From Achatina immaculata (lineage: Eukaryota > Mollusca > Gastropoda > Stylommatophora > Achatinidae): 64,000 nucleotides of DNA. The stretch spans positions 13,041,963 to 13,105,962 of the forward strand of contig CM019701.1 of the NCBI GenBank assembly GCA_009760885.1, read 5' to 3'. The position numbers were made by a program, and so were the translations under genes. Under the pieces are notes generated by a model that was given only the letters and a program-made list of their open reading frames with translations, was not told the DNA's origin and searched no databases. Shown here one piece after another: positions 12,048 to 24,084 of this stretch. Every line of letters starts with the position of its first letter. Within the stretch, counting starts at the first letter, position 1.

Positions 12048-12402
12048 TGATGATCTCAATGTAGGGACAATGGCTACGATCACTGACTAGTACAGTCACT
12101 GCCCGGAAGGAAAGCAATGGTAAACTACCTTCTGGAAACATACCAAGAAACCCAAGCAGCAATAAAACTTAAATATTTTGGCCACATTAAACGTCATGAT
12201 AATTTAGAGAAGACCATATTGGAGGGATACATAATGGGAAAAAGAAAGAGAGGAAGACCGAAACGAAGATGGCTGCAAGACATCGTTGATGATCTGGAAA
12301 TGGATGCAGCAGCAGCAGGCCATCTTGCTCACAACCGAGAGGCCTACAGGAGTGCTGTTTGGGAGGCAAAGTTCCGCAAGGGACATGCAAAGGAATGAAT
12401 GA
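12048..12402 (+). mobile_element. RTE family C LINE, 5'-truncated, 10-bp TSD
   Basis: The 3' end of an RTE LINE carries an open C-terminal frame (to the stop at 12398). It includes LKYFGHIKRHDNLEKT, GKRKRGRPKRRWLQDI and HLAHNREAYRSAVWEA, and ends in an (AATG)n tail. Candidate target-site duplications ATATGAGCAG lie at 12038-12047 and 12403-12412, which define an insertion of 355 bp. The first 100 bp or so after the left TSD is not obviously coding, so the true 5' boundary is less sure than the 3' one. The copy at 13207 is nearly identical over its shared part. Confidence 0.8.
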
Positions 12403-12410
12403 ATATGAGC

Positions 12411-12536
12411 AGCATATTTGTAGAATGTCTGGAACAGAGTGAAAGTTGTATGATAAAGAGCAGAATGTCTGACTGGCCTGCGTGCCTAATTCTTAACCTT
12501 TCTGAAATAAAGATCAATCAATCAATCTCTGTCGTT
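12411..12536 (+). mobile_element. L2/CR1-like LINE 3' tail, (AATC)n seed
   Basis: AGCAGAATGTCTGACTGGCC, TTCTTAACCTTTCTGAAATA and ATCAATCAATC match the reverse complement of 3183-3300 along about 120 bp, including the upstream AGAATGTCTGGAACAGAGTG region. It lies directly against the RTE C copy. Confidence 0.7.
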
Positions 12537-13087
12537 ATCTACTACTACTTCTCCTTGTCAGTATCTCCCTTCTCCCATATCTCTTTCCTTACTTACTCCT
12601 CGTTATATATCTTTGTTCCTCGTCAAGTTTTACTCTGCTGTCTGTGTACATAATGGTGTCTGCTTCTGCAAAGATCCTGTCTCCAAAAAAAGGTGTTGGC
12701 TGTCTGTTTTCGAGATCGGAATCTTTGTATTATTAACACAGATCTTCATCGACGCCATCTACGCCGTACAGTTTACAGCGACATTATCATAAGAAATAAA
12801 CCTCACGCTGTTATCTAGGTCATGTGATCTGTCCACTGCCACGTTCACTGTCCCCCATACTGTACCCTCCCTTTTCTTCCCCTGCCAGATGCTGTTCCCT
12901 ACAGCCTGTTCTAGCTTGCATATTCCTATCTGCTGGGCCTTCATTGTATGCATGAATAAAAACATAGTTAACGATTTGTGTGTTTATCTTGTCTTTCTTG
13001 ATTACTTCGTACAGCACTGTTATAATATACAACAGCTGCTTTTGTTGTGGAGAGGAAAGACAGATTATTGTTTGAGAGTAATCTTTG
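12537..13087. other. Low-copy sequence, no gene recognised
   Basis: Short open frames on both strands (for example 12759-12965 minus and 12889-13092 plus) overlap each other and show no motif. I see nothing I can name. Confidence 0.5.
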
Positions 13088-13745
13088 TGTAACTGTCAAA
13101 TAAAACAGTTTATGATAGTAATCTCTTGTTTAACTGTCAAGTAAAATAGTTTATGATAGTAATCTCTTGTGTAATTGTCCAATAAAAGAGTTTATGATAG
13201 TAATCTTTAAACGTCATGATAATTTAGAGAAGACCGTATTGGAAGGATACATAATGGGAAAAAGAAAAAGAGGAAGACCGAAACGAAGATGGCTGCAAGA
13301 CATCGTTGATGATCTGGAAATGGATGCAGCAGCAGCAGGCCATCTTGCTCACAACCGAGAGGCCTACAGGAGTGCTGTTTGGGAGGCAAAGTTCCGCAAG
13401 GGACATGCAAAGGAATGAAATGAAATGAATGATAGTAATCTCTTGTGTAACTGTCAAGTAAAACAGTTTATGATAGTAATCTCTTGTGTAAATGTCAAGT
13501 AAAACAATTTATGATAGTATTCTCTTGTCTAATTGTCAAGTAAAACAGTTTATGATAGTAATCTCTTGTCCGATTTTCAAGTAAAACAGTTTATGATAGT
13601 AATCTCTTGTATAATTGTCAATCAAAATAGTTTATGATAGTATTCTCTTGTCTTATTGTCAAGTAAAACAGTGTATGGTAGTATTCTCTTCTCTTATTGT
13701 CAAGTAAAACAGATTATGATAGTATTCTCTTGTCTTATTGGCAAG
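13088..13745. repeat. 41-bp minisatellite, interrupted by an RTE
   Basis: The units are 41 bp with cores AGTAAAACAGTTTATGATAG and TAATCTCTTGTGTAACTGTC. About 4 units precede and 7-8 follow the RTE insertion at 13207-13428. The start of the unit (AGTAAAACA) and its end (TGTCA) also frame the 46-bp array that follows, so the two arrays are probably related. Confidence 0.93.
13207..13428 (+). mobile_element. RTE family C LINE, 222-bp copy, 13-bp TSD
   Basis: Severely 5'-truncated RTE 3' end inserted inside the 41-bp array. The flanking duplication ATGATAGTAATCT is at 13194-13206 and 13429-13441 and belongs to the array unit. The coding remnant (KRHDNLEKTVLEGYIMGKRK ... GRPKRRWLQDIVDDLEMDA ... 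FRKGHAKE, stop at 13418) is intact and nearly identical to that at 12180-12398. The tail is GAAATGAAATGA. The clean TSD and intact frame argue for a fairly young insertion. Confidence 0.93.
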
Positions 13746-14615
13746 TAAAACACTTTCCTCTGTGACACTTGTCCTTTGAGGTGTTGTCAAGTAAAACACT
13801 TTACTCTGTGACTTGTCTCTTGAGGTGTTGTCAAGTAAAACACTTTACTTTATGACACTTGTCTCTTGAGGTGTTGTCAAGTAAAACACTTTACTCTGTG
13901 ACACTTGTCTCTTGAGGTGTTGTCAAGTAAAACACTTTACTCTGTGACACTTGTCTCTTGAGGTGTTGTCAAGTAAAACATTTCCTCTGTGACACTTGTC
14001 CCTTGAGATGCTGCTAAATAATACCATTTGCTTTATGACACTTTCCCCTTGGGCTGTTGCCAAGTAAAACACTTTACTCTATGACACTTGTCCCTTGAGG
14101 TGTTGCGAAGTAAAACACTTTCCTCTGTGAAACTTGTCCCTTGAGGTGTTGCCAAGTAAAACATTTTATTCTATGACACTTGTCCCTTGAGGTGTTGCCA
14201 AGTAAAACACTTTATTCTATGACACTTGTCCCTTGAGGTGTTGCCAAGTAAAACACTTTACTCTGTGACACTTGTCCCTTGAGATGCTGCTAAATAAAAC
14301 AATTTGCTTTATGACACTTTCCCCTTGGACTGGTGCCAAGTAAAACACTTTACTCTATGACACTTGTCCCTTGAGATGCTGCTAAATAAAACCATTTGCT
14401 TTATGACACTTTCCCCTTGGACTGGTGCCAAGTAAAACACTTTACTCTATGACACTTGTCCCTTGAGATGCTGCTAAATAAAACCATTTGCTTTATGACA
14501 CTTTCCCCTTGGACTGTTGCCAAGTAAAACACTTTACTCTATGACACTTGTCCCTTGAGGTGTTGTCAAGTAAAACACTTTACTTTATGACACTTGTCTC
14601 TTGAAGTGTTGATTG
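13746..14615. repeat. 46-bp minisatellite, about 19 units
   Basis: The units are 46 bp with cores AGTAAAACACTTTACTCTG and GACACTTGTCTCTTGAGGTG. From about 14020 a second variant (AATAAAACCATTTGCTTTATG with TTTCCCCTTGGACTG) alternates with the first, giving a two-unit higher-order repeat of about 92 bp around 14280-14540. Confidence 0.95.
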
Positions 14616-14749
14616 ATAAAAGTAAAGGTTATCTTAGTTTTTAACTACAACGACCTCACTGATTGGCTCATTTGTTTTCTGTGCAAGTTTTCCTGACACA
14701 AAAGAAGGTAGAAGACGTAATATACATATATGTGCGCGTGTGTGTAAGT

Positions 14750-15000
14750 AAAAAGTAAAGGTAGTCCCATAGCAAATGCTGTAGGGGATGAAGCGTTAGA
14801 GACCTCATTATGCTGGGCTATCAGGGTATGAGATAGGGTGGCCATTTCTTTTCCTCGCTGCCTTTCCTTCCCAGATTTTATCTGGTACACATTTTACTAG
14901 GCCGTATTGGTTGAAAAAAAATCCCGCTCAGCTGGGGATTCGAACCCTCTACCATTCGGATGCTAGACGAATGCTGTAACCACTACTCTAGACAGTCCGC
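14750..15000 (-). mobile_element. tRNA-derived SINE
   Basis: On the minus strand there is a perfect pol III B box, GGTTCGAATCC, at 14936-14946 and an A-box-like TAGAGTAGTGG at 14980-14990, about 34 bp apart as in a tRNA promoter. The tRNA-like head (GTGGTTACAGCATTCGTC...) is followed by a body extending to about 14750. The upstream stem cannot be completed into a functional tRNA, and the body is much longer than a tRNA, so I call it a SINE. I find no clear TSD. Confidence 0.75.
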
Positions 15001-15524
15001 TATATGCTGACTAACGAGAGATGAACAGGCATTGACGGAATCAATTCAGAACGAACACGGTCATACACTCAAGTGGAGATAATCACGGAAGAGGCTTCGG
15101 GATAATGTTACCTGAAGAAAATAAGGGAGACAATTACATCATTTTGTTTTTTTTTCTAATATATCAAATACAGTAATATCACGCTGAATCAGACCCTACA
15201 GATTTAACTATTGTATAAAGATTCAGCCTGGTCGAAAAGATCTTTAACCTAAATCAACTTGAGTCTCATTAACGGCAGATTCTTATTCACAACAAAAGTC
15301 AGTGTTAGGACATGACTGTGTTGCTACTACAGTTCTCGAAGCTGCAAACTACTGTGGAAATAAAGATAGCAAACAACAAAGATGACCAACATCAAACTAA
15401 CCAGGAGACTGATGATAACCAGTCAAGAAGTGAAAGGCAGATACAAGGCGGCTGTTATGAATATATACAGGGCTCTACTGACAATGTAAAGTATTGATGA
15501 ACTGCAGGAAATGATGCATAATTC
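15001..15524. other. Low-copy AT-rich sequence, no gene recognised
   Basis: One 61-codon open frame (15312-15497) is polar and unrecognised. Nothing else stands out. Confidence 0.5.
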
Positions 15525-15720
15525 AATATATCTGACAAAAACAGAGATAAGAACATTTATCTTCTGGAGGATAAATGATAGATAAGAAATGTATGATATG
15601 AGAAATACTCCAGCTGATAGGCAGAAGAAGAAAATCGTGATAACACAAATACTCCAACTGATAAACAAAAGAAGAAATGGATGACAACAAAAATACTCAA
15701 ACTGATAATCATCATCATCA

Positions 15721-18700
15721 TCATGTGCCGTGCCGACTGGCGTTGGCTATTATGCTTCTCCAGAGTACACGATCCTTCATGCAGGCCATCAGCTCAGTTG
15801 GTGATCTCCTCTCACACCATCCCGTCAGACTGTCCAGTATCATTTCTCTTGGTCTTCCTCTTGATCTTCTTCCTTCTATTTTTCATGTTGTTATAATATT
15901 TTCAATGCCCCCTCTTCTCATTGCATGTCCTATGAAAGTACATTGTCTCTCTCTTATCTTTTTGACAAGGTTTTTTGTCTCTCCAGCTCTTCTCCTACAT
16001 TCTTCATTAGTTATTTTTGCTGTCCAGGGGATTCGCAACATTCTTCTAATAAACCACATTTCTGCTGCTTCCAATGATTTTTGTGCAGACTTGCCTATTG
16101 TCCATGATTCACTTCCATATAACAAGATAGGTTCAATATAGCATTTTAGGACTCGTTTTCTAACATTCATTGATAAGGATGTGTTGGTCAATATGTTTCT
16201 CATTCTCTGAAATGCAGTCTTTGCTTGGCCTATTCTGTTCCTAATTTCTGTTCTGCATTTCCCATCTAAAGAAATAGAAAAGAAATTAGACTCTTTTGAA
16301 AACAAATGCCTAAGGAAAATACTTGGCATCAAGTGGAATGAATTCAAGAACAATGCAGAGATAAGACAGATGACTGAACAACAACCAGTCTCATGGGTGA
16401 TCAGGAAAAGGAGATGGACATATGTTTGTCACTTGATGAGAAGAAATGATCAGAGAATCCCAAAACAAGCTATCAAGTGGAACACAACAGGCCGAAGAAA
16501 AAGGGGCAGACCGCGTGAAACTCTGAAGAGGACATTATTAAGAGAGGCCAAGTTAACCGGCATAAAATCCTTTGTTGAGGTTGAAAGACCCGCCGAAGAC
16601 AGGAAAAATTGGCGAACTACTTTGCGAGCCCTATGTGACGTCTAACGGCACGGGAAGGATATAAGATATAAGATAAGATTTCCCATCTGAAGTTATTACT
16701 GCTCCAAGGTATTTGAATTTCTGCACCTGCTTTAGAACAGTTCCGTTTAATTTAATACTGCATGCTGGTGGATTCTGTTTCTTAGATATAACCATAGTCT
16801 CTGTCTTTTTGATGTTCAAAGTAAGGCCTTTCTGTTTACTTTCTTTGGCGACTTTATTCAAGAGATTTTGCAGGTCTTGTTGGTTCTCAGCTATCAGTAC
16901 TGTGTCGTCAGCATACCGAAGGTTGTTAATATTGTATCCTCCAATTTTTATGCCTGGTTCTGTGATGATTGTTCTTAGAATATTCTCGCTATACAGAGAA
17001 AAAAGGTCTGGAGATAGTACACATCCTTGTCGCACCCCTTGTTTTATAGGTTGATATTTTCCAATTCTATTTTCAACTCGAACTGCTGCTTCTTGCTGCC
17101 AGTATAGATGTTTTACAATCCTCAGGTCTTTGCCGTCTATATTGATGTCTTCAAGCATTTTAATAATTTCATTATGTTTCACCTTGTCAAATGCCTTGGT
17201 GTAATCAATGAAGCATAAATAGAGATCTTTCTGTACTTCTAAAGCTCTTTCTGTTAGTGTTCGTAAAGCATAAATGGCATTGTGTGTTCCTTTTCCTTCA
17301 ACAAATCCAAACTGTTCATCTGCTATTTCCATTTTTATCTTTTTCCTTGTTCTTCTCATAATTATTCTCAGAAGTAGCTTCGTTATGTGACATGAGAGGC
17401 TGATAGTCCGGTGGTCGTCACATTCCTTTGCACCTGGTTTCTTTGGTAGTGCTATAAACGTGGATTTAATCAGGTCACTGGGAATATAACCACTGTTGTA
17501 AATGTCATTCAGTAACTTGGTTATTATTTTTATTCCTGTCTCCTCTAGTGCCTCTATTTCTTCTATTGTTATATTATCAGGCCCAGTCGCTTTTCCTTTC
17601 TTCATGTGTTTGATGGCATCTATGATTTCATCTTCAAGTATTGGTGGTCCCTCACAGTTTTCAGTATCTGGTGTTAATTCTGGTCTTTCTCCTCCATATA
17701 GCTCACCGATATACTCTGTCCACCTGTCCACAATGTCTTCTTTTCCCATTAACATTTTACCTTCTTTCGATTTCAGGCATCCTGTGGTATATTTTGTTTT
17801 CCTGCCTGTGAGTTCATTAATTCGTCTGTGCATGTTTTTGCTGTCTTTAATATGAGAGTCCTCTATCTGTCTGCACTGCTCATTTAACCACACTTCTTTT
17901 GCTTCTCTGCATTTGCGTCTTATTTCTTTATTTATCTTGTTATATTTTTTCTCGTTATTTTTACTCCTCCTCCTCTTGTCCATCAGTCCTAAGATGTCTT
18001 CTGTCATCCATTTATTTTTAGAGGCTTCTTTTTTTGGTGGTATTATCTCCTTTACAGTTTGGTGGATAGAATCTCTTAACATTTCCCATTGTTCATCTAT
18101 ACTATTTATCTTTGCTATTGCATTGTATCTATTTGTTATAATAACTTTGTATTGTTCTCTCAGTTCTTGGTCATTTTTAAGAAGTTCTGTATTCAGTTTG
18201 ATGTTTCTCACTTTTCTGCCTGCTTTCTTTAGTTTTATTCTAACTTTTCCACAGAGTGGATCATGGTCACTATTGCAGTCAGCTCCTGGCATGGTTTTTG
18301 TTGTCAGTAATGCATTGCGGAATCGTTTGTTGATTAATATGTAGTCTATCTAGTTAAAAGTCTTTTTGTCTGGACTGCACCACGTTGCCAGTCTTCGAGG
18401 ATGTTGTTTAAACCAGGTGTTTCCTACAACCATGCTGTGTATTCTTGCCCATTCAATTAATTTATAACCTCTGTCATTCCTCTCCCCCAGTCCATAGTCA
18501 CCAACGATGTCTGAAGTTCTTCCTTTACCAACTTTGGCATTAAAATCTCCCATGACTATGGTAACTTCATGTGACTTTTGTGTGTTTTAGTGCTGTCTCT
18601 ATGTCATTATAAAATAGCTGTAAATCTTCTTCAGAGCTTTCAGATGTTGGAGCGTACACTTGTATAATATTTATGTTTACTGGTTGTCCTTTCAGTTGGG

Positions 18701-18972
18701 CTAGCAGGACTCGGTCCGAGATGTTCAAATATCCTACAATTGTCCTTGCCGTTTGTTCATCAAATATAATTCCTACTCCTCGTTCGTGTTTCTCACTTCC
18801 TGAATATATTATTGTATATTTATCTGAGTTTATCTTCCCTGCACCTGTCCATCTAACTTCACTCATTCCTAATATGTTGATCTTCATCCTTTCCATTTCC
18901 ATCTTTACATTTTCTAATTTTCCAGCCTGGAATAAAGTTCTAACATTCCATGTTGCTATTTTGAACTTCTTG
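15721..18972 (-). pseudogene. RTE endonuclease/reverse transcriptase, broken
   Basis: This is the single ORF of the RTE A element, an apurinic-like endonuclease followed by reverse transcriptase, which would nick DNA and copy the element's RNA at the target. It reads from KIATWNVRTLFQAGK (endonuclease start), through EVRWTGAG, QVYAPTSES, GDFNAKVG and [10 protein letters not shown], to RT motifs FIDYTKAFD (about 17184-17215), [10 protein letters not shown] (about 17009-17040) and [11 protein letters not shown] (YADD about 16903-16917), then the C-terminal LLYGSESW and RRMLRIPW. The breaks are a frameshift between about 18553 and 18580, a TAG stop near 18348 (the frame continues [10 protein letters not shown]), an RTE B insertion at 16268-16677 and a GGA-to-TGA stop near 15888. 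The longest uninterrupted part is 16631-18292. The order and motifs match BovB-type RTE proteins. No initiator Met is visible upstream of the endonuclease, so the extreme 5' end may be lost. Confidence 0.93.
16268..16677 (+). mobile_element. RTE family B LINE nested in RTE A, 11-bp TSD
   Basis: A 410-bp 5'-truncated RTE lies in opposite orientation inside the RTE A ORF. The flanks ATTTCCCATCT at 16257-16267 and 16678-16688 form a clean TSD. The uninterrupted target is visible in the RTE A copies at 31470 and 59265. The coding remnant (EIEKKLDSFENKCLRKILG ... QPVSWVIRKRRWTYVCH ... GRPRETLKRTLLRE) ends in RALCDV and a stop at 16645, followed by an (ATAAG)n tail. It is closely related to 52974-53665. 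Confidence 0.96.
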
Positions 18973-18990
18973 CTATTTGATAACTGATAA

Positions 18991-19312
18991 ACACAAGAAA
19001 TAAGGATGATAACATAAATACTCAAACTGCTGAACAAAAGAAGAAATGAATGATAATATAAATACCCCATCTGATAAAGAAAAGAAGAGATGGATGATAA
19101 CATAAATACTCCAGCTGCTAAAAAAATAAGAAATGTATTATAACATAAATACTCAAACTGATAAACAAAAGAAGAAATGGATGATAACATAAATACTACA
19201 GCTGATAAACAAAAGAGGAAATGGATGATAACATAAATACTCCAGCTGGTAAACAAAAGAGGAAATGGATGATAACATAAATACTCCAGCTGATAAACAA
19301 AAGAAGATGAAG
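18991..19312. repeat. 44-bp AT-rich array (part of inverted module)
   Basis: The units are about 44 bp with cores GATAACATAAATACTCCAGC and TGATAAACAAAAGAAGAAAT, about 7 copies. Further units lie on the other side of the RTE at 15590-15700. Reverse-complement arrays are at 29475-29830 and 39660-40150. Confidence 0.9.
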
Positions 19313-19910
19313 TAAAGTTTATCAAGACCGACAAAGGGAGATACAAAAAATGCAGGCGCTTGTGGCTTGGTGACAAGGAATGGGGAAAAAATGATTGTAC
19401 TAAATCAAGCATCGATAACCTTCCTATTAATCAATCAAGTGACGGGCCGTGTGGAGTAGGCGATTATTTCTTCCTATCAAAAACATGCAAATCGAAAGGG
19501 ACATAACAACTGATTTTAAGAAACGAGTGACTCGATTGTTGCCCTTAGTCTACTAAGACCCCGAATGCCACCATGTAAGTGGGTGGTAGTCCACATTTAT
19601 GATTATAGCTTATAAATGAAAATACTAATAATAAAATATAAAACTATGAATAATATTTATTTCTCTTACATAATATTATGTAACAATGACACCACAGTGC
19701 TATGCCGTCCCTGGAGGGGGGGGGGGGGGCGATTTTGCGATCCCTATACTAGCGTGACTGTACTAGGACCAGCAAAGCGAAACTGTGAAGATCTAACTCG
19801 TGTTTTAATGGTTTCTGCAATCTGTAAAACAGAACTTTTAATTATAGAAGGCTAAGGTTTATGTAGAAGAAGCCAAGATTAAAACTTTATGTTTGACAAA
19901 AAGCTGTAAA

Positions 19911-22900
19911 GATTATATTTCATCTTTTCTTTTATTTCTTAGCTGAAGCTGAACATGAGCTGAGAATTATTAATTACGCTGGTTGTTTCCCTTGCATCTC
20001 TCGTGACTCTTGAATGTCGCAGTCAGGAAAGAGACTACCACATAGAATGTGAATGTTATATAAAATATAAGGACAATTATATCACGGAACAACTTTAAAT
20101 TTTCGGTGTCGGTCACGTCCAATAAAACTTTGGCAATTTTTTTCTATTGGAATTAGATGCTTTTTTTTATTTTAAAATCTTTATTTCCAACAAAAATTTT
20201 AAAGTGTCATTTAAACGGCTTTATATGTAGTTGTACATATATACACGCATGCATGTGTGGGCGATACATGCTTAGATCTAGGGGTGTACGACCTTAACCA
20301 TCGTCCACGTGATTAGCAGTTGGTTTCGAAAAGATGTACAAGTATATAGATATGGAAACACCGGCCGGCATGCAGATGAGATAGAGGAAATGGCCGGGTG
20401 AGGTGGTGCTTAGCTGTGCTTAGATTATTGTGAGCGTTTCTTATATTCTGCTCGTGCCCACCTCATGTGGTGGTGATTATGTAGTTGTGCAGTAAGCTGT
20501 GATGTAGGTTTCTGTATTTACGTATAAATATGGACATGATTTTCAGTGTGATTTATAGGTATATTGGATGGGCAACATGTTTCATTCGTTATTATGCCTT
20601 CATGTAGATTGATCTTGTGCTGCAGCAACGCGGATATATAGAGGTGTGTCATTGCAACGATAGCTGCGTGGAGTAAGTGCCACTGCACGTTAGATTCGTA
20701 GTGTAGGCTAACTGTGGGGCCAAGAGAACCCGGGACCACAGGTCCATCAGGTTTTCAATAATGAGACATGAGAAGTCATTATCATATGATACCATAATCT
20801 TGCTTTGCATTGAGAAAGTTCATCAAATTACTTTTCTGTTTTCGATGATTGCTTGAAGTATTTTGCTTGCGTTGATCTTGTTCATCCGATCTTTCGTCCA
20901 TTGTGATGACACATGTCTTGATGTCATGTTGATGTCAATGTCAGCTGTATGTGCTGTTGTGGCGTATACTGAGATTTAAAATGCTGTGTCCTTAATACAT
21001 TTCAGACTTGGTGATTTGTACTGCATGTCAAAGTATTGTCTATTGATTAAATGCTCAGGATTTATGGATAATTAGCATACAATTTACCAAGGAGGGGAGA
21101 ACCTGGGTTGGCGGTCATGATGGGTGAGGTAGACTGGACTCGAGTAAGGTAGTACATTGCCAAGGGAAATGTTTGTCTGTAACCATCATGAGAATATATT
21201 CATTCCAATAATTATAACTTGTAAACTTGCACCACTGAATTTTACACATGGTCAGACACAATTTAGCCGCCATAATTCTGCTGTTGTTTTCTTCAGTCAC
21301 AACAATGAAAGAAATGGCGTCTGTGACAAAATGTCAGTGGTTCTGTGCTAGTGTTAAAAACTCATTTGTTCTGCCCTGTGTTAAAATGTCAGCTAATCTT
21401 TGTCCATATATCAGTTGTTCTTGGTCTGTGTTAAAACATCAATTATTCTCTTGAGGTTTTCACCTAAAACTATATTGCTTGATAAAGTGAACACAACCTC
21501 CAGTGCACATTCTTTGTAGTGAGTTCCATGTACGTATCTGAAACACATGTAACAAGGAGACTTGCACACTTTTTTTTTTGTTTTTCTGGTTTTTTGGAAA
21601 CTAACCATGCAAAATTGTACTCTAAGCCTTCCCATTGCGTGAGATTTTCACATTAAACAGTCGACATAATCTGGTGAAATTATAACTGGATTTATGAACT
21701 ATTTGAGAATAATGATAACTTGACAAGAAAAATAATATTTGTATGTTCGAGTAATTTTAAGAATTACAAAGGAAACAGAAGTGCAACTGTAACAATACAT
21801 GTAACTTTAAAACAGACACTTTGGCTTAAGACATAAATAGACAAAAAGTGACTTTAATATGCTTACAAAAAAACAAATAACTTCAAACACACGATTTTTA
21901 ATGAAGAAAAAAAATTTGACAAGAAATATGAGCAAAAAAAAAAAAACACACACACACACACACTTAAGACTACACGGCCAGTAGTTAGAGAACTTTCAGG
22001 TTTTTGTCACGTGGTAGACATGTCAGGTGTACATAAATAAAAGTAGAGTAGAGACTTTGAAAGGAAGAGACATATATGTTACCATGTTAACATATTCTAG
22101 ATGCAGCTCTTCAGCAATGTTCTCCAATTCAAAATACTCTACACGTGATACGAGAACAATTCCAAACTCTGTGCTATATTAGATCTGCAACACGTGGTCA
22201 GTTCTTCGTCTAAATCACTTTACACAAAGTTTCAAAAGCATCAAATCTTCATAATCACTTGATTCACATCTTCAGTCTGTCCTAAAACTAATTCTGGTTC
22301 TAAACTGCTTTTTCTGAGTAACTATTTTATCATCCCTAAAACCGCCTACCTGACTTATATGTCGTAAGTCAATTGCCCAATAGGACACACCCTATTCTTT
22401 GTCATTGGTCAGCTGATCAAGTCGGTCCACTCCCTTTTTTCAAAACTGTGTGCAAATTGCGTCCTAAGATTATTAATTATGCGTCCCGTGTCAGTCTGTT
22501 GCATCAAATCCGTCTATACAAATTTCTCATCCAGCATCAGGTGTTTGCGATACCTATGAGGGATTAGTCCAGATCTGTTTACACAGTGTCATCTGTCTCC
22601 GTCTGCTCTATTGTTATCTGAGTAAATTCTCTTTATCTGCATTTATTGTCAGCGTCCTGTCGTAATATTAATAGTAATGCAGTGGGAGTGTTCTTCTCGA
22701 ATTTTCCATCGTTTCTGACCTACTTTCTACGTATCAGTAAACTATACTAAATGTGCCAATAGTAATAATAATAATATGACAATTAATAGTAATAATTATG
22801 ATACTATCTTAATTTACAAGGGACTATGCTGCAAATCGTTCACTTATGGAATTTATAGACTGACACTGTATTTTCAGTTTTTCTGGATATTATTTATCTG

Positions 22901-24080
22901 CTACTTTTCTATCAATAAATTACTGGTGTTCTAGAACCACGTCTCTATCTCTTTTCGTGCGTATGGTCGATATATTGACACCGGAAGTGTCCCTAAGCTA
23001 CCGTATGGTCGATATAGTGACATTGTTTGTTTCATTAAAACAAGCGGTGTAACATTTAGATTGTACATATTTCGTCCGCGATTCCGGTGACACTTTCAAA
23101 ATGGAGATTGCGTGCCTAGTTACGAGTGATGCCGAGCGAGAACAAGGACGCGAAGCATGGACATTTTTCAATTTTTGACGATGTAGATAGGGGTATGGAC
23201 ATAGCCTATGGCCACCCCGCTGCTCTTGAATGTTTTCTAAGTAGATTTAGACATATTTAGAAGACTGGAGAAGTAGTTAGGAGGTTAGTTCAGACATTCA
23301 TTCAGCGAGAATGCAATACGGAGTCACAATACGAGATCGACAAGTAGATCTACACATCTTAGATGGTAAGTAGTGGTAAGTAGTGCAGATCTAGACCTAG
23401 CCGATGGTGAGCTGGCCACGATCAGTGTCTAAAAACATCACATTATTTCTTTTTTCCTAAAAAACTCTGCATTTATGAAATTTTCATACATTTAGCTATA
23501 CTTTGAAACATATTAAATATACGGAAGTACATGGAACTATTGTTTTCCATTCCATTTTACAACTAGACCCCCTTACAGACAAGACCCGCGTTTTTACTCC
23601 CGCACCCCAAGACACGTCCTTGTTTCTTCCTCCGGCACGGAAAGAGTGTGGTTGAAAACAGCACTAATATTAAAAAACGCTAATTAGTGTCACAGCTAGA
23701 TGTAAGTGACCTCCATGAATTTCGGTCTCATCGGTCCATTTATAACTTTCATCTGATGTTTCTTTCATTGGATAGCAACAGCAAATTGTTCGATGCTTCG
23801 TTTAGGAAATGAAACTGCGCTAAGTTTTATATAACTTGTCACTGCGCATGTCATTTGACATTAGAACGTCAATTTCCTTCCTTCATTGACTGTGTTTGTG
23901 AGTATCATCGGTTGAAATGAAGATTTAATCGCTTTTAATCGAGCTCGATATACGTTTTTTTCCGTTGATTTATGTTGTGATACTGATCGCAGGTATGATC
24001 TACTAGTAGGAGATTTGGATTTCTAAATAATTGTTTCTTTTTTTTGTTTTTTTTTCTTTGGAATGGGTTACATGACGAAG
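19911..24080. other. Low-copy AT-rich sequence, no gene recognised
   Basis: This is the longest stretch without recognisable repeats. Short open frames (for example 20518-20739 minus, 21411-21635 minus and 22373-22567 plus) have no motif I know and overlap on both strands. A short (CA)n lies at about 21945-21963. Exons of a host gene cannot be ruled out by eye, but I cannot support any. Confidence 0.5.
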
Positions 24081-24084
24081 AAGT

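Larger units (their letters stand above)
15709..18981 (-). mobile_element. RTE family A LINE, near full length, 9-bp TSD
   Basis: An RTE-clade non-LTR retrotransposon lies in the 44-bp array of the inverted module. Short direct repeats AACTGATAA flank it (15700-15708 and 18982-18990). Because they lie inside a repeat, the TSD is suggestive rather than proof. The 3' end is at the left, with an (ATC/GAT)n tail. Without the nested RTE B it is about 2.85 kb. That covers the endonuclease start through the end of the reading frame, close to the usual 3-kb length of RTE elements. Other copies: 30920-31552 and 58721-59817. Confidence 0.9.
15525..19910 (-). repeat. Inverted copy of a module repeated at 29 kb and 39 kb
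   Basis: Excluding the RTE at 15709-18981, the minus strand here matches about 28930-29935 and 39090-40250 in order. The order is a segment with a poly-C/poly-G tract (19711-19729) between conserved flanks, a segment containing TAAACTTTACTTCATCTTC, a 44-bp AT-rich array, and a terminal block with TTATCTTCCAGAATATAAAT-like sequence. The shared parts look about 85-95% identical by eye. Homology stops near 19910 and near 15525. Confidence 0.85.

Noticed and set aside
14930..15000. Functional tRNA gene
   Set aside because: A and B boxes are present, but the acceptor stem does not close and a long non-tRNA body follows, so it is better explained as a SINE.
15883..16353. Single 156-codon protein on the minus strand
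   Set aside because: It crosses the boundary between RTE A and the nested RTE B in opposite orientation (TSD at 16257-16267), so the upper part is a chance frame.
18991..19412. N-terminal extension and signal-peptide-like start of the endonuclease frame (281 codons from 19412)
   Set aside because: The upstream part is translated 44-bp array and module sequence outside the RTE insertion. The element begins at about 18981.
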